From NCBI GenBank assembly GCA_019421365.1, contig JAHZFJ010000027.1, forward strand, positions 1 to 57,883: a stretch of 57,883 nt of DNA, written 5' to 3'. Under the pieces are notes generated by a model that saw only the letters and a program-made list of their open reading frames with translations, did not search any database and was not told the DNA's origin. Positions within the stretch are counted from its first letter, which is position 1; each line of letters starts with the position of its first letter. The position numbers and the translations under genes are program-made. This DNA comes from Lachnospiraceae bacterium. Its GTDB lineage: Bacteria; Bacillota; Clostridia; Lachnospirales; Lachnospiraceae. Shown piece by piece: positions 19,048 through 28,028 of the stretch.

Positions 19048-19527
19048 ATGAAGAAACAAGACTATATTAATTGGGATGCTTATTTTATGGGGATTGCATT
19101 GTTATCTGCACAGAGAAGTAAAGATCCTGGTACTAGTGTTGGTGCTTGTATCGTTAGTCAAGATAATAAGATTCTATCTGTTGGATATAACGGAATGCCA
19201 TATGGCTGCTCCGATGATGAGTATCCTTGGGAACGTGAAGGTGATCCCTTCGATACGAAATATTTCTACGTTTGCCATGCGGAACTAAACGCAATACTAA
19301 ATTATACAGGGTCTGATATTAAAGGTTCTAAGGTATATGTAACACTTTTCCCATGTAATGAATGTACGAAAGCAATTATTCAAAAAGGGATCGCCGAGAT
19401 TATCTACATGGATGATAAATACTCTCATACACCAGCAGTGCTTGCTTCAAAGAGAATGTTGACATCAGCAGGAGTTAAATTCACTAGATATACGCCAATC
19501 GATAAGGATATCACACTTTCTCTATAA
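19048..19527 (+). CDS. dCMP deaminase (ComEB-like) family protein
   Basis: A 159-residue zinc deaminase. Zinc ligands and catalytic Glu are in CHAELNAIL near residues 76-84 and PCNEC near 103-107; SKDPGTSVGACIV near 24-36 is the conserved N-terminal part. It should convert dCMP to dUMP for thymidylate synthesis; a broader cytidine/deoxycytidylate role cannot be excluded. CGGAGGTG before ATG 19048. Single gene, divergent from the pst operon. Confidence 0.9.
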   Translation: MKKQDYINWDAYFMGIALLSAQRSKDPGTSVGACIVSQDNKILSVGYNGMPYGCSDDEYPWEREGDPFDTKYFYVCHAELNAILNYTGSDIKGSKVYVTLFPCNECTKAIIQKGIAEIIYMDDKYSHTPAVLASKRMLTSAGVKFTRYTPIDKDITLSL

Positions 19528-19575
19528 TAAGATATTAAATTATCCGATTTAACTAGATAGTTCAGTTTCCTAACT

Positions 19576-19653
19576 GTAACCTAAATATAAGAAGAGAGTC
19601 GTTACTTATAGTTTCATTCTATAAAAACGACTCTCTTCTTATATTTAGGTTAC
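19576..19653. terminator. Perfect 28-bp inverted repeat, bidirectional terminator
   Basis: Arms 19576-19603 and 19626-19653 are exact reverse complements (GTAACCTAAATATAAGAAG...), with a 22-base loop. It lies between two convergent genes and ends 4 bases before the amidase stop. The stem is much longer than an ordinary terminator. Confidence 0.8.
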
Positions 19654-19657
19654 GCTA

Positions 19658-20380
19658 TTATTTATCTTTTGCATTCTCTTCTATTACTTCGAACACATCA
19701 TCTTTGAATTGTTCCCATTCTTCCTCATTCTCTACGAAATACTTCGGACAAATTTTCCCGGTAATATCGTAATGTCTTATAACATCATCTTTTTTAAGAT
19801 TATATTCAGAACAAATCCATGCTGTAAGTTTGACCAATGTGTTATAAGTTTTTTCTGTAAATTTCCCTGTCTCATCTGGATGACATACTTCTATTGATAT
19901 GGTATCTTCATTTCTTCCATTTGAGGCATACGCAACCTCATTAGGAGGAACACTCTCTATGATATTCCCTTCCAGACCTATAATGTAATTACTGCTTGTG
20001 TAGATGTATTTCCCATTACTATATGTTTTACCATCCTTAAGCCCCTCAAAATAATTTCGATTTGCTTCTGCATCCGTTCCTGGATTGGCTGTATAATGAA
20101 TTACCACACCATTTACTTTCTTAAGTTCTGTCTGCGGTCTTGAATATTCATTGGGTGTAAGTAACATCTCTTCTATATTAAGACTGTCATAGAAGCCATC
20201 TATCAACTTTAGTGTTGGTTTACTTCTAGCTCCAAATAATCCTCCATGAAGAATATTCGACATTCCTCCATCTATAAGGCATACCCCCGTCACAAGTAGT
20301 AATACTAAACTACTAAATACTAATAAGCGTTTTCTCTTTTTCTTCCTTCTATATTGCGCCTTAGTTAATCTTTTCCTCAT
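19658..20380 (-). CDS. Membrane-anchored N-acetylmuramoyl-L-alanine amidase (Amidase_2)
   Basis: The 240-residue protein has a very basic N terminus (RKKKRKR) and one hydrophobic anchor at about residues 18-37, then a type-2 amidase / PGRP-like domain. Zinc ligands are the His in VVIHYTANPG (about residue 95) and the His and Cys in IRHYDITGKICPKYF (about 200-214); SIEVCHPDE is also conserved. It should cleave the amide bond between MurNAc and the stem peptide outside the membrane. Confidence 0.9.
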   Translation of the reverse strand: MRKRLTKAQYRRKKKRKRLLVFSSLVLLLVTGVCLIDGGMSNILHGGLFGARSKPTLKLIDGFYDSLNIEEMLLTPNEYSRPQTELKKVNGVVIHYTANPGTDAEANRNYFEGLKDGKTYSNGKYIYTSSNYIIGLEGNIIESVPPNEVAYASNGRNEDTISIEVCHPDETGKFTEKTYNTLVKLTAWICSEYNLKKDDVIRHYDITGKICPKYFVENEEEWEQFKDDVFEVIEENAKDK

Positions 20381-20546
20381 TGTAATTACTCCATCTGCCC
20401 TGCTGTACTTCTTTTCTTCTCTTTTTCATTTCTTCTCCTATTATTCCACATATTATTCTATATTTCAACCAATTAAGAAATTCTTAACTAATCTATGTAT
20501 GGAATCTGATACAATAACAGGTAATTCTTCCGTATTCTACGCAAAA

Positions 20547-20581
20547 AAACACTATAAAACCCAGAGAATTTTATAGTGTTT
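20547..20581 (-). terminator. Terminator of guaB
   Basis: Hairpin with 13-bp arms AAACACTATAAAA (20547-20559) and its complement (20569-20581), preceded on the plus strand by seven A, which is the T run read leftward. Confidence 0.9.
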
Positions 20582-20607
20582 CTTCTATAATAAGATCTAT
20601 ATTTACT

Positions 20608-22062
20608 TTATTGTTCTACACTGTAGTTAGGTGCTTCTTTTGTAATGTGAATGTCATGTGGATGGCTTTCTTTCAATGAAGCTGCGGAAATCTTAACGAA
20701 TTTTCCTCTTTCCTTTAACTCTTCAATTGTAGGGCATCCACAGTAACCCATACCGGAACGAAGACCGCCCATAAGTTGGAATACTGTATCTTCTACAGTT
20801 CCTTTATAAGCTACACGACCTTCTACACCTTCTGGAACTAATTTCTTAGCATCTGTTTGGAAGTAACGATCTTTACTTCCGTTTTCCATAGCAGCGATTG
20901 ATCCCATACCACGGTATACTTTGTATTTTCTACCTTGGAATAATTCAAATGTTCCTGGACTTTCATCACAACCTGCGAAGATACTACCCATCATACATAC
21001 GTTAGCACCTGCTGCGATTGCTTTTGTCATATCCCCTGAATATTTGATACCACCATCAGCGATGATTGGTACTCCATATTCTTTTGCAACTGCATAGGAA
21101 TCCATGATTGCTGAGATTTGTGGAACACCAATACCTGCAACAACACGAGTTGTACAGATAGAACCAGGTCCAATACCAACTTTAACTGCGTCTGCTCCAG
21201 CTTCAATTAATGCTCTTGTTCCTTCGCCTGTGGCTACATTACCAGCGATAACTTGTAAGTCTGGATATTTTTCTTTAACTAACTTAACTGTGTTAACTAC
21301 GTTAAGTGAATGTCCATGAGCAGAATCGATAACGATTGCATCAACTTTAGCTTTCACTAAAGCATCTACACGAACTAAAATATTATTAGTAATACCTACA
21401 GCTGCTGCACATAATAATCTTCCTTGTTCATCTTTAGCTGATAATGGGTATTTAATTTGTTTTTCAATATCTTTAATAGTAATAAGACCTTTTAGATTTC
21501 CGTCTTTGTCTACGATTGGCAATTTTTCTTTTCTTGCTTTAGCAAGTATTTCTTTTGCTTCAGATAGTGTAATTCCTTCTGGTGCCGTGATTAATCCTTC
21601 AGTTGTCATACTATCTTTGATTTTCTTAGAATAGTCTGTTTCAAACTTAAGATCACGATTTGTAATAATACCTACTAGTTTCTTACCTTCTGTAATTGGA
21701 ACACCAGAGATTCTGAATTTTGCCATTAAATTGTTGGCATCTTCTAATGTATGTTCTGGTGATAAATAAAATGGATCGGTAATAACGCCGTTTTCTGAAC
21801 GTTTTACTTTGTCTACCTCTTCTGCTTGTGCTTCTACTGACATATTCTTGTGAATAACTCCGATGCCACCTTGTCTAGCCATAGCAATTGCCATTCTGTG
21901 TTCTGTAACTGTATCCATTCCTGCACTCATCATAGGAATGTTCAACTTAATCTTTTTTGTTAAGTTAGTAGCTAAGTCAACTTGATTTGCAATATGCTCT
22001 GAATATGCTGGTACGAGTAACACATCATCAAATGTAATTCCTTCACCGATAATTGTTCCCAT
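20608..22062 (-). CDS. guaB: Inosine-5'-monophosphate dehydrogenase
   Basis: Oxidises IMP to XMP, the committed step to GMP, using NAD. The catalytic barrel starts ITFDDVLLVPAYS; two CBS modules occupy about residues 90-215; the catalytic Cys is in GIGPGSICTTR near 300, and the mobile flap includes KDRYFQ. I start at ATG 22062 (MGTIIGEG) because GTGAGG just upstream is the ribosome site and also encodes the longer reading. Flanked by terminators, so monocistronic. Confidence 0.97.
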   Translation of the reverse strand: MGTIIGEGITFDDVLLVPAYSEHIANQVDLATNLTKKIKLNIPMMSAGMDTVTEHRMAIAMARQGGIGVIHKNMSVEAQAEEVDKVKRSENGVITDPFYLSPEHTLEDANNLMAKFRISGVPITEGKKLVGIITNRDLKFETDYSKKIKDSMTTEGLITAPEGITLSEAKEILAKARKEKLPIVDKDGNLKGLITIKDIEKQIKYPLSAKDEQGRLLCAAAVGITNNILVRVDALVKAKVDAIVIDSAHGHSLNVVNTVKLVKEKYPDLQVIAGNVATGEGTRALIEAGADAVKVGIGPGSICTTRVVAGIGVPQISAIMDSYAVAKEYGVPIIADGGIKYSGDMTKAIAAGANVCMMGSIFAGCDESPGTFELFQGRKYKVYRGMGSIAAMENGSKDRYFQTDAKKLVPEGVEGRVAYKGTVEDTVFQLMGGLRSGMGYCGCPTIEELKERGKFVKISAASLKESHPHDIHITKEAPNYSVEQ

Positions 22063-22193
22063 TTCAAATATCCTCACTTTCTCATTATAGTTTTGAATGA
22101 CATTTTTTCCATAATGTCTTTCTGTCGTAGACAGTAATTTTCACAAGTATAACTAAAAATAATAAACTTGTCAACCTATTAAGCACAAAAAAA

Positions 22194-22212
22194 AGATTGT
22201 TTCTCACAATCT
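22194..22212 (-). terminator. Terminator after the DUF6106-like gene
   Basis: Arms AGATTGT (22194-22200) and ACAATCT (22206-22212) with A and T runs on either side. Confidence 0.8.
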
Positions 22213-22321
22213 CTTTTTGTTTTTAGTAATATTATTAACTTTTTAACCTCATTTTCTTATTTTATATAATTATTTCTTATAAACATATAAATAACTCGAA
22301 AATAGTTCTAGGTAATGAATG

Positions 22322-22825
22322 TTATTGAATCATTACTTTACGAGGTGCTTTGTATCTCATACATTCAAGCATCTTCTCACTTGGCTCAAACAAAATCTTA
22401 TATCTTGAATCGCCTGAAATCGAATAAATCGCGTATGGTTTTGCATCTTTTTTTAACGAACTAAAGTTCTTAAGTGTATAGCTCTTGTTATTACGATAAG
22501 AATCAAGGGCATGCGAAGTTTCTGGCGCAACTATTTCCACTTGTTCCATATCAATACGTAACATCCTTTTTCTCTTTGCTTTTCCACTAATGCGATCAAA
22601 ATCGATTTGTCCATCACAGTATACATATTCATATTCAACATTTAGTCTTGGGAATATGAATGAAATTGCCACGATACAAACTAATACAAATGTAAATAAA
22701 GCAATTGATACTGTAAGTGTTAAAAACATACTCGCTAATGTAAGAACAATTAATAAAAACTTAATAAGGTATGTCTTCGCAGTAGGTAGTCTTAGTACCC
22801 CTGCTTCTGCATAAGTTTCTCCCAT
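22322..22825 (-). CDS. Small membrane protein, probably DUF6106-like
   Basis: A 167-residue protein with two hydrophobic segments close together (about residues 20-60), then a cytoplasmic domain with KAKRKRMLRIDMEQVEIVAP and repeated beta-type patterns, ending YKAPRKVMIQ. It resembles a Lachnospiraceae family I recall as DUF6106, with a PH-like fold after two helices; this assignment is from memory. Function unknown. Strong ribosome site TAGGAGGAAG before ATG 22825. Isolated between groEL and guaB. Confidence 0.7.
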   Translation of the reverse strand: MGETYAEAGVLRLPTAKTYLIKFLLIVLTLASMFLTLTVSIALFTFVLVCIVAISFIFPRLNVEYEYVYCDGQIDFDRISGKAKRKRMLRIDMEQVEIVAPETSHALDSYRNNKSYTLKNFSSLKKDAKPYAIYSISGDSRYKILFEPSEKMLECMRYKAPRKVMIQ

Positions 22826-22976
22826 ATAAAACTTCCTCCTAATTACAATGTTGCTAACATACTATCTAACCGAAAGCAATTAAATATATTATACTAAAAA
22901 ATGCACGGAAAAGAAAGTAGTATGTCATAAAATTTATATAAACTGCCAAGAATTTAATTACTTTTTATATCACAAA

Positions 22977-23033
22977 AAGGCAATTTCCATATAGTAATAT
23001 GTATTATTGCATATTACCACTAGAAATTGCCTT
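22977..23033 (-). terminator. Terminator of the groESL operon
   Basis: Arms AAGGCAATTTC (22977-22987) and GAAATTGCCTT (23023-23033), perfect complements, about 30 bases past the groEL stop, with an A run on the plus-strand left side. Confidence 0.88.
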
Positions 23034-23066
23034 CTATATCTATGATTCTATACTAGACGACTAGAA

Positions 23067-24692
23067 TTACATCATTCCCATTCCAGCGCCTGCACCTGCT
23101 GGCATAGCTGGTTCATCTTTTTTAATTGTAGCTACTACAGATTCTGTTGTAAGTAATGTAGATGCTACACTTGTAGCGTTTTGTAATGCACTTCTTGTAA
23201 CCTTAGCTGGATCAAGAATACCATTCGCTACCATATCAACATATTCTTCTTTTAATGCATCGAATCCCATTCCTGGTTCTTGTTCTCTTACTTTACTAAT
23301 AACAACAGCGCCTTCTAAACCAGCGTTTGCTGAGATTGTGAATAAAGGAGCTTCAAGTGCTTTTAAGATTACATTAGCACCAGTTTTTTCATCACCTTCA
23401 AGTGTATTAACTAATTTAGCAACTTCTTTTGAAGCGTGAATATAAGAAGATCCACCACCTGCGATGATACCTTCTTCAACAGCTGCTCTTGTAGCTGCTA
23501 AAGCATCTTCCATGCGTAATTTAGCTTCTTGCATTTCAGTTTCAGTTGCAGCACCAACACGGATAACAGCTACACCACCAGCAAGTTTCGCAAGTCTTTC
23601 TTGTAATTTTTCTTTATCGAAATCTGAAGTAGTTTCTTCGATTTGAGATCTGATTTGAGCAATTCGAGAAGTAATTTCTTCTTTATCGCCTTCACCATCA
23701 ACGATAATTGTATTTTCTTTTTCAACTTTAACAGATTTTGCACGGCCAAGTTGATCCATAGTTGTTTCTTTTAAATCTAATCCAAGTTCATCAGAGATTA
23801 CAGTACCACCAGTTAAGATAGCGATATCTTGTAACATAGCTTTTCTTCTATCACCATAACCAGGAGCTTTAACAGCTACTACTTGGAATGTTCCTCTTAA
23901 TTTATTGATAACTAATGTAGTTAAAGCTTCACCTTCAACATCTTCAGCAATGATTAAAAGTTTAGCACCTGATTGAACGATTTGTTCAAGTACTGGTAAG
24001 ATTTCTTGAATATTAGAGATTTTCTTATCAGTGATTAAGATATATGGATTGTCAAGGTTTGCAACCATCTTATCCATATCAGTTGCCATGTAAGCAGATA
24101 CATAACCACGGTCAAATTGCATACCTTCAACTAAATCAAGTTCAGTTTTCATTGTTTTTGATTCTTCAATAGTAATAACACCATCGTTAGAAACTTTCTC
24201 CATTGCATCTGCAACTAATTGACCAACTTCATCATCTCCTGCAGAGATTGCAGCAACTTTAGAAATTTGCTCTTTACCAGTAACATTAGAGCTCATCTTC
24301 TTAATAGCTTCTACTGCACATTCTGTTGCTTTCTTCATACCTTTTCTTAAGATGATAGGATTAGCTCCTGCTTCAAGGTTCTTCATACCTTCTGTGATCA
24401 TAGCTTGTGCTAATACAGTAGCTGTAGTAGTACCATCACCTGCAACGTCATTTGTCTTAGTTGCAACTTCTTTTACTAATTGAGCACCCATATTTTCAAA
24501 TGCATCTTCTAATTCAATTTCTTTTGCAATAGTAACACCATCGTTTGTGATTAATGGAGCACCGAAAGATTTATCAAGAACAACGTTTCTTCCTTTTGGT
24601 CCTAATGTTACTTTAACTGTATTTGCTAATTTATCTACACCTGCTCCAAGAGCTTTTCTTGCTTCTGCACCATATTTGATTTCTTTTGCCAT
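23067..24692 (-). CDS. groL: 60-kDa chaperonin GroEL
   Basis: A 541-residue chaperonin ring subunit that folds proteins with GroES and ATP. It has TLGPKGRNVVLDKSFG near the N terminus, the ATP-site GDGTTTATVLA near residues 86-96, GGGSSYIHA, and the Gly/Met tail AGAGAGMGMM. Length and motifs are standard. GGAGG before ATG 24692; groES lies 70 bases upstream in the same operon under the CIRCE operator. Confidence 0.98.
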   Translation of the reverse strand: MAKEIKYGAEARKALGAGVDKLANTVKVTLGPKGRNVVLDKSFGAPLITNDGVTIAKEIELEDAFENMGAQLVKEVATKTNDVAGDGTTTATVLAQAMITEGMKNLEAGANPIILRKGMKKATECAVEAIKKMSSNVTGKEQISKVAAISAGDDEVGQLVADAMEKVSNDGVITIEESKTMKTELDLVEGMQFDRGYVSAYMATDMDKMVANLDNPYILITDKKISNIQEILPVLEQIVQSGAKLLIIAEDVEGEALTTLVINKLRGTFQVVAVKAPGYGDRRKAMLQDIAILTGGTVISDELGLDLKETTMDQLGRAKSVKVEKENTIIVDGEGDKEEITSRIAQIRSQIEETTSDFDKEKLQERLAKLAGGVAVIRVGAATETEMQEAKLRMEDALAATRAAVEEGIIAGGGSSYIHASKEVAKLVNTLEGDEKTGANVILKALEAPLFTISANAGLEGAVVISKVREQEPGMGFDALKEEYVDMVANGILDPAKVTRSALQNATSVASTLLTTESVVATIKKDEPAMPAGAGAGMGMM

Positions 24693-24762
24693 AATGTATT
24701 GCCTCCTATTTGAATTATATATCGAATGAAATTACATCTATAACTACTCAGTTACGTATACG

Positions 24763-25050
24763 TTAATCTTCTACTATTGCAACAATATCATTTTGTTTTA
24801 CAACAATGTATTCGTCTTCGCCAAGTTTAACTTCTGTTCCAGCATATTTAGAGTAGATTACTTTATCTCCTACTTTAACTTGCATAGTAACTTCTTTACC
24901 ATCTACAATTCCACCAGGTCCTACCGCAATGACTTCAGCTTGCTGTGGTTTTTCTTTCGCTTGCCCAGGTAAAACAATTCCTGATTTTGTTGTTTCTTCT
25001 GCCTCTAATTGTTTTAATACAACTTTGTCTCCTAAAGGTACTAATTTCAT
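24763..25050 (-). CDS. groS: 10-kDa co-chaperonin GroES
   Basis: A 95-residue lid subunit of GroEL. It begins MKLVPLGDKVVLKQ and carries the mobile loop with TKSGIVLPGQAKEKPQ near residues 17-32, and PGG in VIAVGPGGIVDG. The start is ATG 25050, with GGAGG 8 bases upstream, not the longer reading from 25098. Confidence 0.97.
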   Translation of the reverse strand: MKLVPLGDKVVLKQLEAEETTKSGIVLPGQAKEKPQQAEVIAVGPGGIVDGKEVTMQVKVGDKVIYSKYAGTEVKLGEDEYIVVKQNDIVAIVED

Positions 25051-25124
25051 ATTAATATTCCTCCTTATTCTTGTCGTTACGGAAAGTGTATCCTTCACCC
25101 GTAGTCATTACTTATTTTTAGTTA

Positions 25125-25192
25125 TTAGCACTCACTTTAAATGAGTGCTAAAAGATTATTTATATATTAGTAAATTTACCTTTTAAATGCAA
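25125..25192 (-). promoter_or_regulatory. groESL promoter with CIRCE operator
   Basis: TTAGCACTC (25125-25133), nine bases, GAGTGCTAA (25143-25151) is a perfect CIRCE element, the HrcA repressor site. Upstream on the minus strand are TTGCAT (25192-25187), 17 bases, then TAATAT (25169-25164), a good sigma-A promoter. Confidence 0.97.
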
Positions 25193-25235
25193 CCGAAAGT
25201 TTTTCTTAAACTTCGCTATTTTTGCTGTATAGCTT

Positions 25236-26156
25236 TTACTTTCTTTTGTTTGCTCTCTTTTTCTCACTTTTGCTCTCTTTTTCTGATTTCACATGATTAT
25301 CTCTAGCGTAATAGAATAGATATTGTTGAGCATATCCTCCATATTCACCAAAGTGCTCCTTCGCAAACGATTGCATTTCTTCTTTCTTTACAGGCTTATC
25401 AAAATAAAGTCTTTCCATAATTCGAATCATCCATACATCAATAGGAAATGCTTCTCTTCTACCAAGCCCAAATAACAAGATACAATTGCCCACCTTTTCT
25501 CCAATACCATTTACAATCTGGATCTTTTCAAGAGCTTTCTCATAATCCATTTGAAGTAATTCATTCCCACATAATTCTTGACTAACCACTTTTCTACAGG
25601 CATCCACCAAGTATTTTGCACGAAATCCAGCCTTCATATCAAGGAAATCTTGTTCAGTCGCTTTGCTTAATGCTTCTGGGGTTGGAAAGCTGTAATATCT
25701 CTTACCATTCCACTCATCAATATATTCACCATATCTTTCTGATATACGCTCAACAATCTGCATTATATGTGGAATCTGCTTATTCTGCGAGATTATGAAC
25801 GTAATAAGCATCTCAAAAAAATCTTGATTCAATATTCTAACACCAGATTTTTGCTCAATCGCTTCCCCTATCAGATTATCTCTATCATTCAACCAGTTCT
25901 TAATTGCACCATAATCACGATTCAAATCAAAATAAGGTAGCCATATGGTCTGTACCTCTTCCATAGTACTATTGTAAAAGAATAGTATGTTGTCTTTTTG
26001 TTTTATATGAAGCATACGGTTTTTGGCTATAACAATGTATTCATTATCACTAATACTTTCATATCGAAAGCATTGTCCACATTCTAGTATTTGTTTTAAA
26101 TCAAAGTGTTCTATTTCTTCTATTAAGATACAAGTCTCATCTGCTTTTATTCTCAT
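25236..26156 (-). CDS. 8-oxoguanine DNA glycosylase/AP lyase (OGG1-type)
   Basis: A base-excision repair enzyme of the HhH-GPD superfamily with an OGG N-terminal domain. ILECGQCFRY near residues 24-33 is the OGG_N signature. The helix-hairpin-helix is NGIGEKVGNCILLFGLGR, with the Schiff-base Lys in GEKVGN, followed by the Gly/Pro-Asp loop AFPIDVW with the catalytic Asp. The C terminus is a lysine-rich tail. ATG 26156 (MRIKADET) has AAGGGG upstream; longer readings lack a site. Confidence 0.88.
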   Translation of the reverse strand: MRIKADETCILIEEIEHFDLKQILECGQCFRYESISDNEYIVIAKNRMLHIKQKDNILFFYNSTMEEVQTIWLPYFDLNRDYGAIKNWLNDRDNLIGEAIEQKSGVRILNQDFFEMLITFIISQNKQIPHIMQIVERISERYGEYIDEWNGKRYYSFPTPEALSKATEQDFLDMKAGFRAKYLVDACRKVVSQELCGNELLQMDYEKALEKIQIVNGIGEKVGNCILLFGLGRREAFPIDVWMIRIMERLYFDKPVKKEEMQSFAKEHFGEYGGYAQQYLFYYARDNHVKSEKESKSEKKRANKRK

Positions 26157-26290
26157 ATTTATATGGCCCCTTTCGTATATGTTTAACAAATGAATCCATT
26201 ATAGCATAAACACTTAGATCTATGCTATAATAGAATTACTGGCAATGCATTAGATACCCAAATCCCATACATATGATCGGAGGTAATACG

Positions 26291-27010
26291 ATGAAAGAAC
26301 AATTATATACAATACCTGTTATGGATGCCTATAGAGAAGATTGCGAATGTCCTGTTTGTTCCATGTACAATAGTTTGGAATTAAAGGCAATTGATTTCAC
26401 CATGGGACCAAGCTATATGGAAGATGATATTCGTGCTGTTACAGATAAAGTAGGTTTTTGCAACACTCATATCAAACAATTATATAAGAACCAGAATAGA
26501 CTTGGACTAGCTCTTATGCTTAAGACACATATGGACAAGACTATTGATGACTTAACCACGCTATCTAGTTCAGAAAAAGTATCTGCACCTTCTTTGTTCA
26601 AGAAAAAAACAGAGGCAAAAGGGGTTACCGCTTACATAGAAACTTTAAAACACTCTTGTTATGTATGTGACCGTATTGAACTGACCTATAAACGTTATCT
26701 CATAACCGTATTCTATCTATACAAAAAAGAATCCGAATTCCGCGATTTATTCCGCGCTTCCAAAGGTCTATGTACAAACCATTATGCAGACCTCTATCAA
26801 ATGGCACCAGAAGAATTAAACGGCGATATGTTACAATCCTTCATCACTGACCTCAATAAATTATACCTCGAAAATATGAAGCGTGTTCGAGACGATTTAT
26901 CATGGTTTATTGACAAGTTTGATTATCGTTATGTGAATGAACCTTGGAAGAACTCACAAGACGCACTTCCAAGAACCATTCAAAAAACGAATAGCTTACA
27001 TGTTGAATAA
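26291..27010 (+). CDS. DUF6062-family protein
   Basis: A 239-residue cytoplasmic protein with the layout of the family I know as DUF6062: an N-terminal CPVC pair (ECPVCSMY, near residues 16-19), GFCNTHIKQLY near 54, a second pair CYVCDRIE near 118-121, and GLCTNHYADLY near 156. The repeated CxxC and C-x-x-H pattern suggests zinc binding. No enzyme activity is known to me. ATG 26291 has GGAGG 7 bases upstream. Divergent from the glycosylase gene. Confidence 0.75.
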   Translation: MKEQLYTIPVMDAYREDCECPVCSMYNSLELKAIDFTMGPSYMEDDIRAVTDKVGFCNTHIKQLYKNQNRLGLALMLKTHMDKTIDDLTTLSSSEKVSAPSLFKKKTEAKGVTAYIETLKHSCYVCDRIELTYKRYLITVFYLYKKESEFRDLFRASKGLCTNHYADLYQMAPEELNGDMLQSFITDLNKLYLENMKRVRDDLSWFIDKFDYRYVNEPWKNSQDALPRTIQKTNSLHVE

Positions 27011-27050
27011 TTTTCCTATATAATGCTTTAAAATATACTATTTTCAAAAC

Positions 27051-27130
27051 AAAAGACAATCTCAACTTTTAACATGCCAGCATAATCTTCTTAGTTCATA
27101 TTGACATGTTAATAATTGGGATTGTCTTTT
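27051..27130. terminator. Bidirectional terminator
   Basis: Outer arms AAAAGACAATCTCAA (27051-27065) and TTGGGATTGTCTTTT (27116-27130), inner arms AACATG/CATGTT, between the convergent DUF6062 and DUF2225 genes. Confidence 0.8.
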
Positions 27131-27167
27131 ATTTAATACTTATATTAATCTCTTTTATTTATTTCTT

Positions 27168-28016
27168 TTATTTATCTCTTTTGTTTTGGACGATAAGCTC
27201 TTTTAAATCACGTGCTTTTGATTTAATACGTTCATTCGCATCTCTGGCAACAAGTACTTTCGAAATCCATCTTCCTGCCTCATCAAATTTGCCACAACGT
27301 CTTGCTAAGTCAGCTACTAGATATGTAACTGTATTCTCATCCATTCCACACATTGGAAACATCTCTTTAGAGAATGCTGTTGTAAATCCTTCGTAAGCAT
27401 TGTAGATGAACTCATCTTCTTCTGACTTTAATTTAGCAATTTCTTGATTATAGTTTTCTGTATCTGCTGGCAATGTTTCAGCCTTACCTCTTAGTAACCA
27501 AGCAATCTTCAAGCAAGTATATGCTCTCTCACTATTCTTTGCCTTTTTAACTATTGTATTAACAAGAACTAACTTATGACGAGCAATTGCTTCGTCATAA
27601 GTATAGATTTCTCCATTGTTTTCGATACCACGGAAATTAATTGTAATTTGTTCTTTAATTAATTTGGCTTGTGGTGCAGTCATATAATTAAAGAAACGAT
27701 TTAATGCACTATATCCACAACCTGGACAAACAATTGCATCATATTTTAATGAATCAACAAGCTGATATTTTGGACGTAAATCAGAATCTGCACCAAGTAA
27801 TTTCACCTTACCTGTTTTGATCGATTTTGATTTGAACTCATTATCACAAACAGGACAAGTATGTGTCTTATCAAAGATAAAATCCTCTTCCGTGATTTTT
27901 GGTTTCTCTGCCTCTTTGTCTCCGTCTTTTTTATCACCGTTACCTGTATTATATACATCTAGGTCTTGTAACCCGCCTAGTCCAAAATTCTCTAATCCCG
28001 AAAATAAATTAGCCAT
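27168..28016 (-). CDS. DUF2225-family zinc-ribbon protein
   Basis: A 282-residue protein with paired CPVCDNEF (near residues 55-62) and CPGCGYSALNRFF (near 97-109), a probable zinc ribbon, followed by a helical domain. This is the DUF2225 layout common in Firmicutes; function unknown. The start overlaps the 3' context of glnS by spacing: 12 bases separate them and the ribosome site GGGAGGGTG lies in that gap, so the two genes are co-transcribed. Confidence 0.85.
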   Translation of the reverse strand: MANLFSGLENFGLGGLQDLDVYNTGNGDKKDGDKEAEKPKITEEDFIFDKTHTCPVCDNEFKSKSIKTGKVKLLGADSDLRPKYQLVDSLKYDAIVCPGCGYSALNRFFNYMTAPQAKLIKEQITINFRGIENNGEIYTYDEAIARHKLVLVNTIVKKAKNSERAYTCLKIAWLLRGKAETLPADTENYNQEIAKLKSEEDEFIYNAYEGFTTAFSKEMFPMCGMDENTVTYLVADLARRCGKFDEAGRWISKVLVARDANERIKSKARDLKELIVQNKRDK

Positions 28017-28028
28017 TTTTCACCCTCC

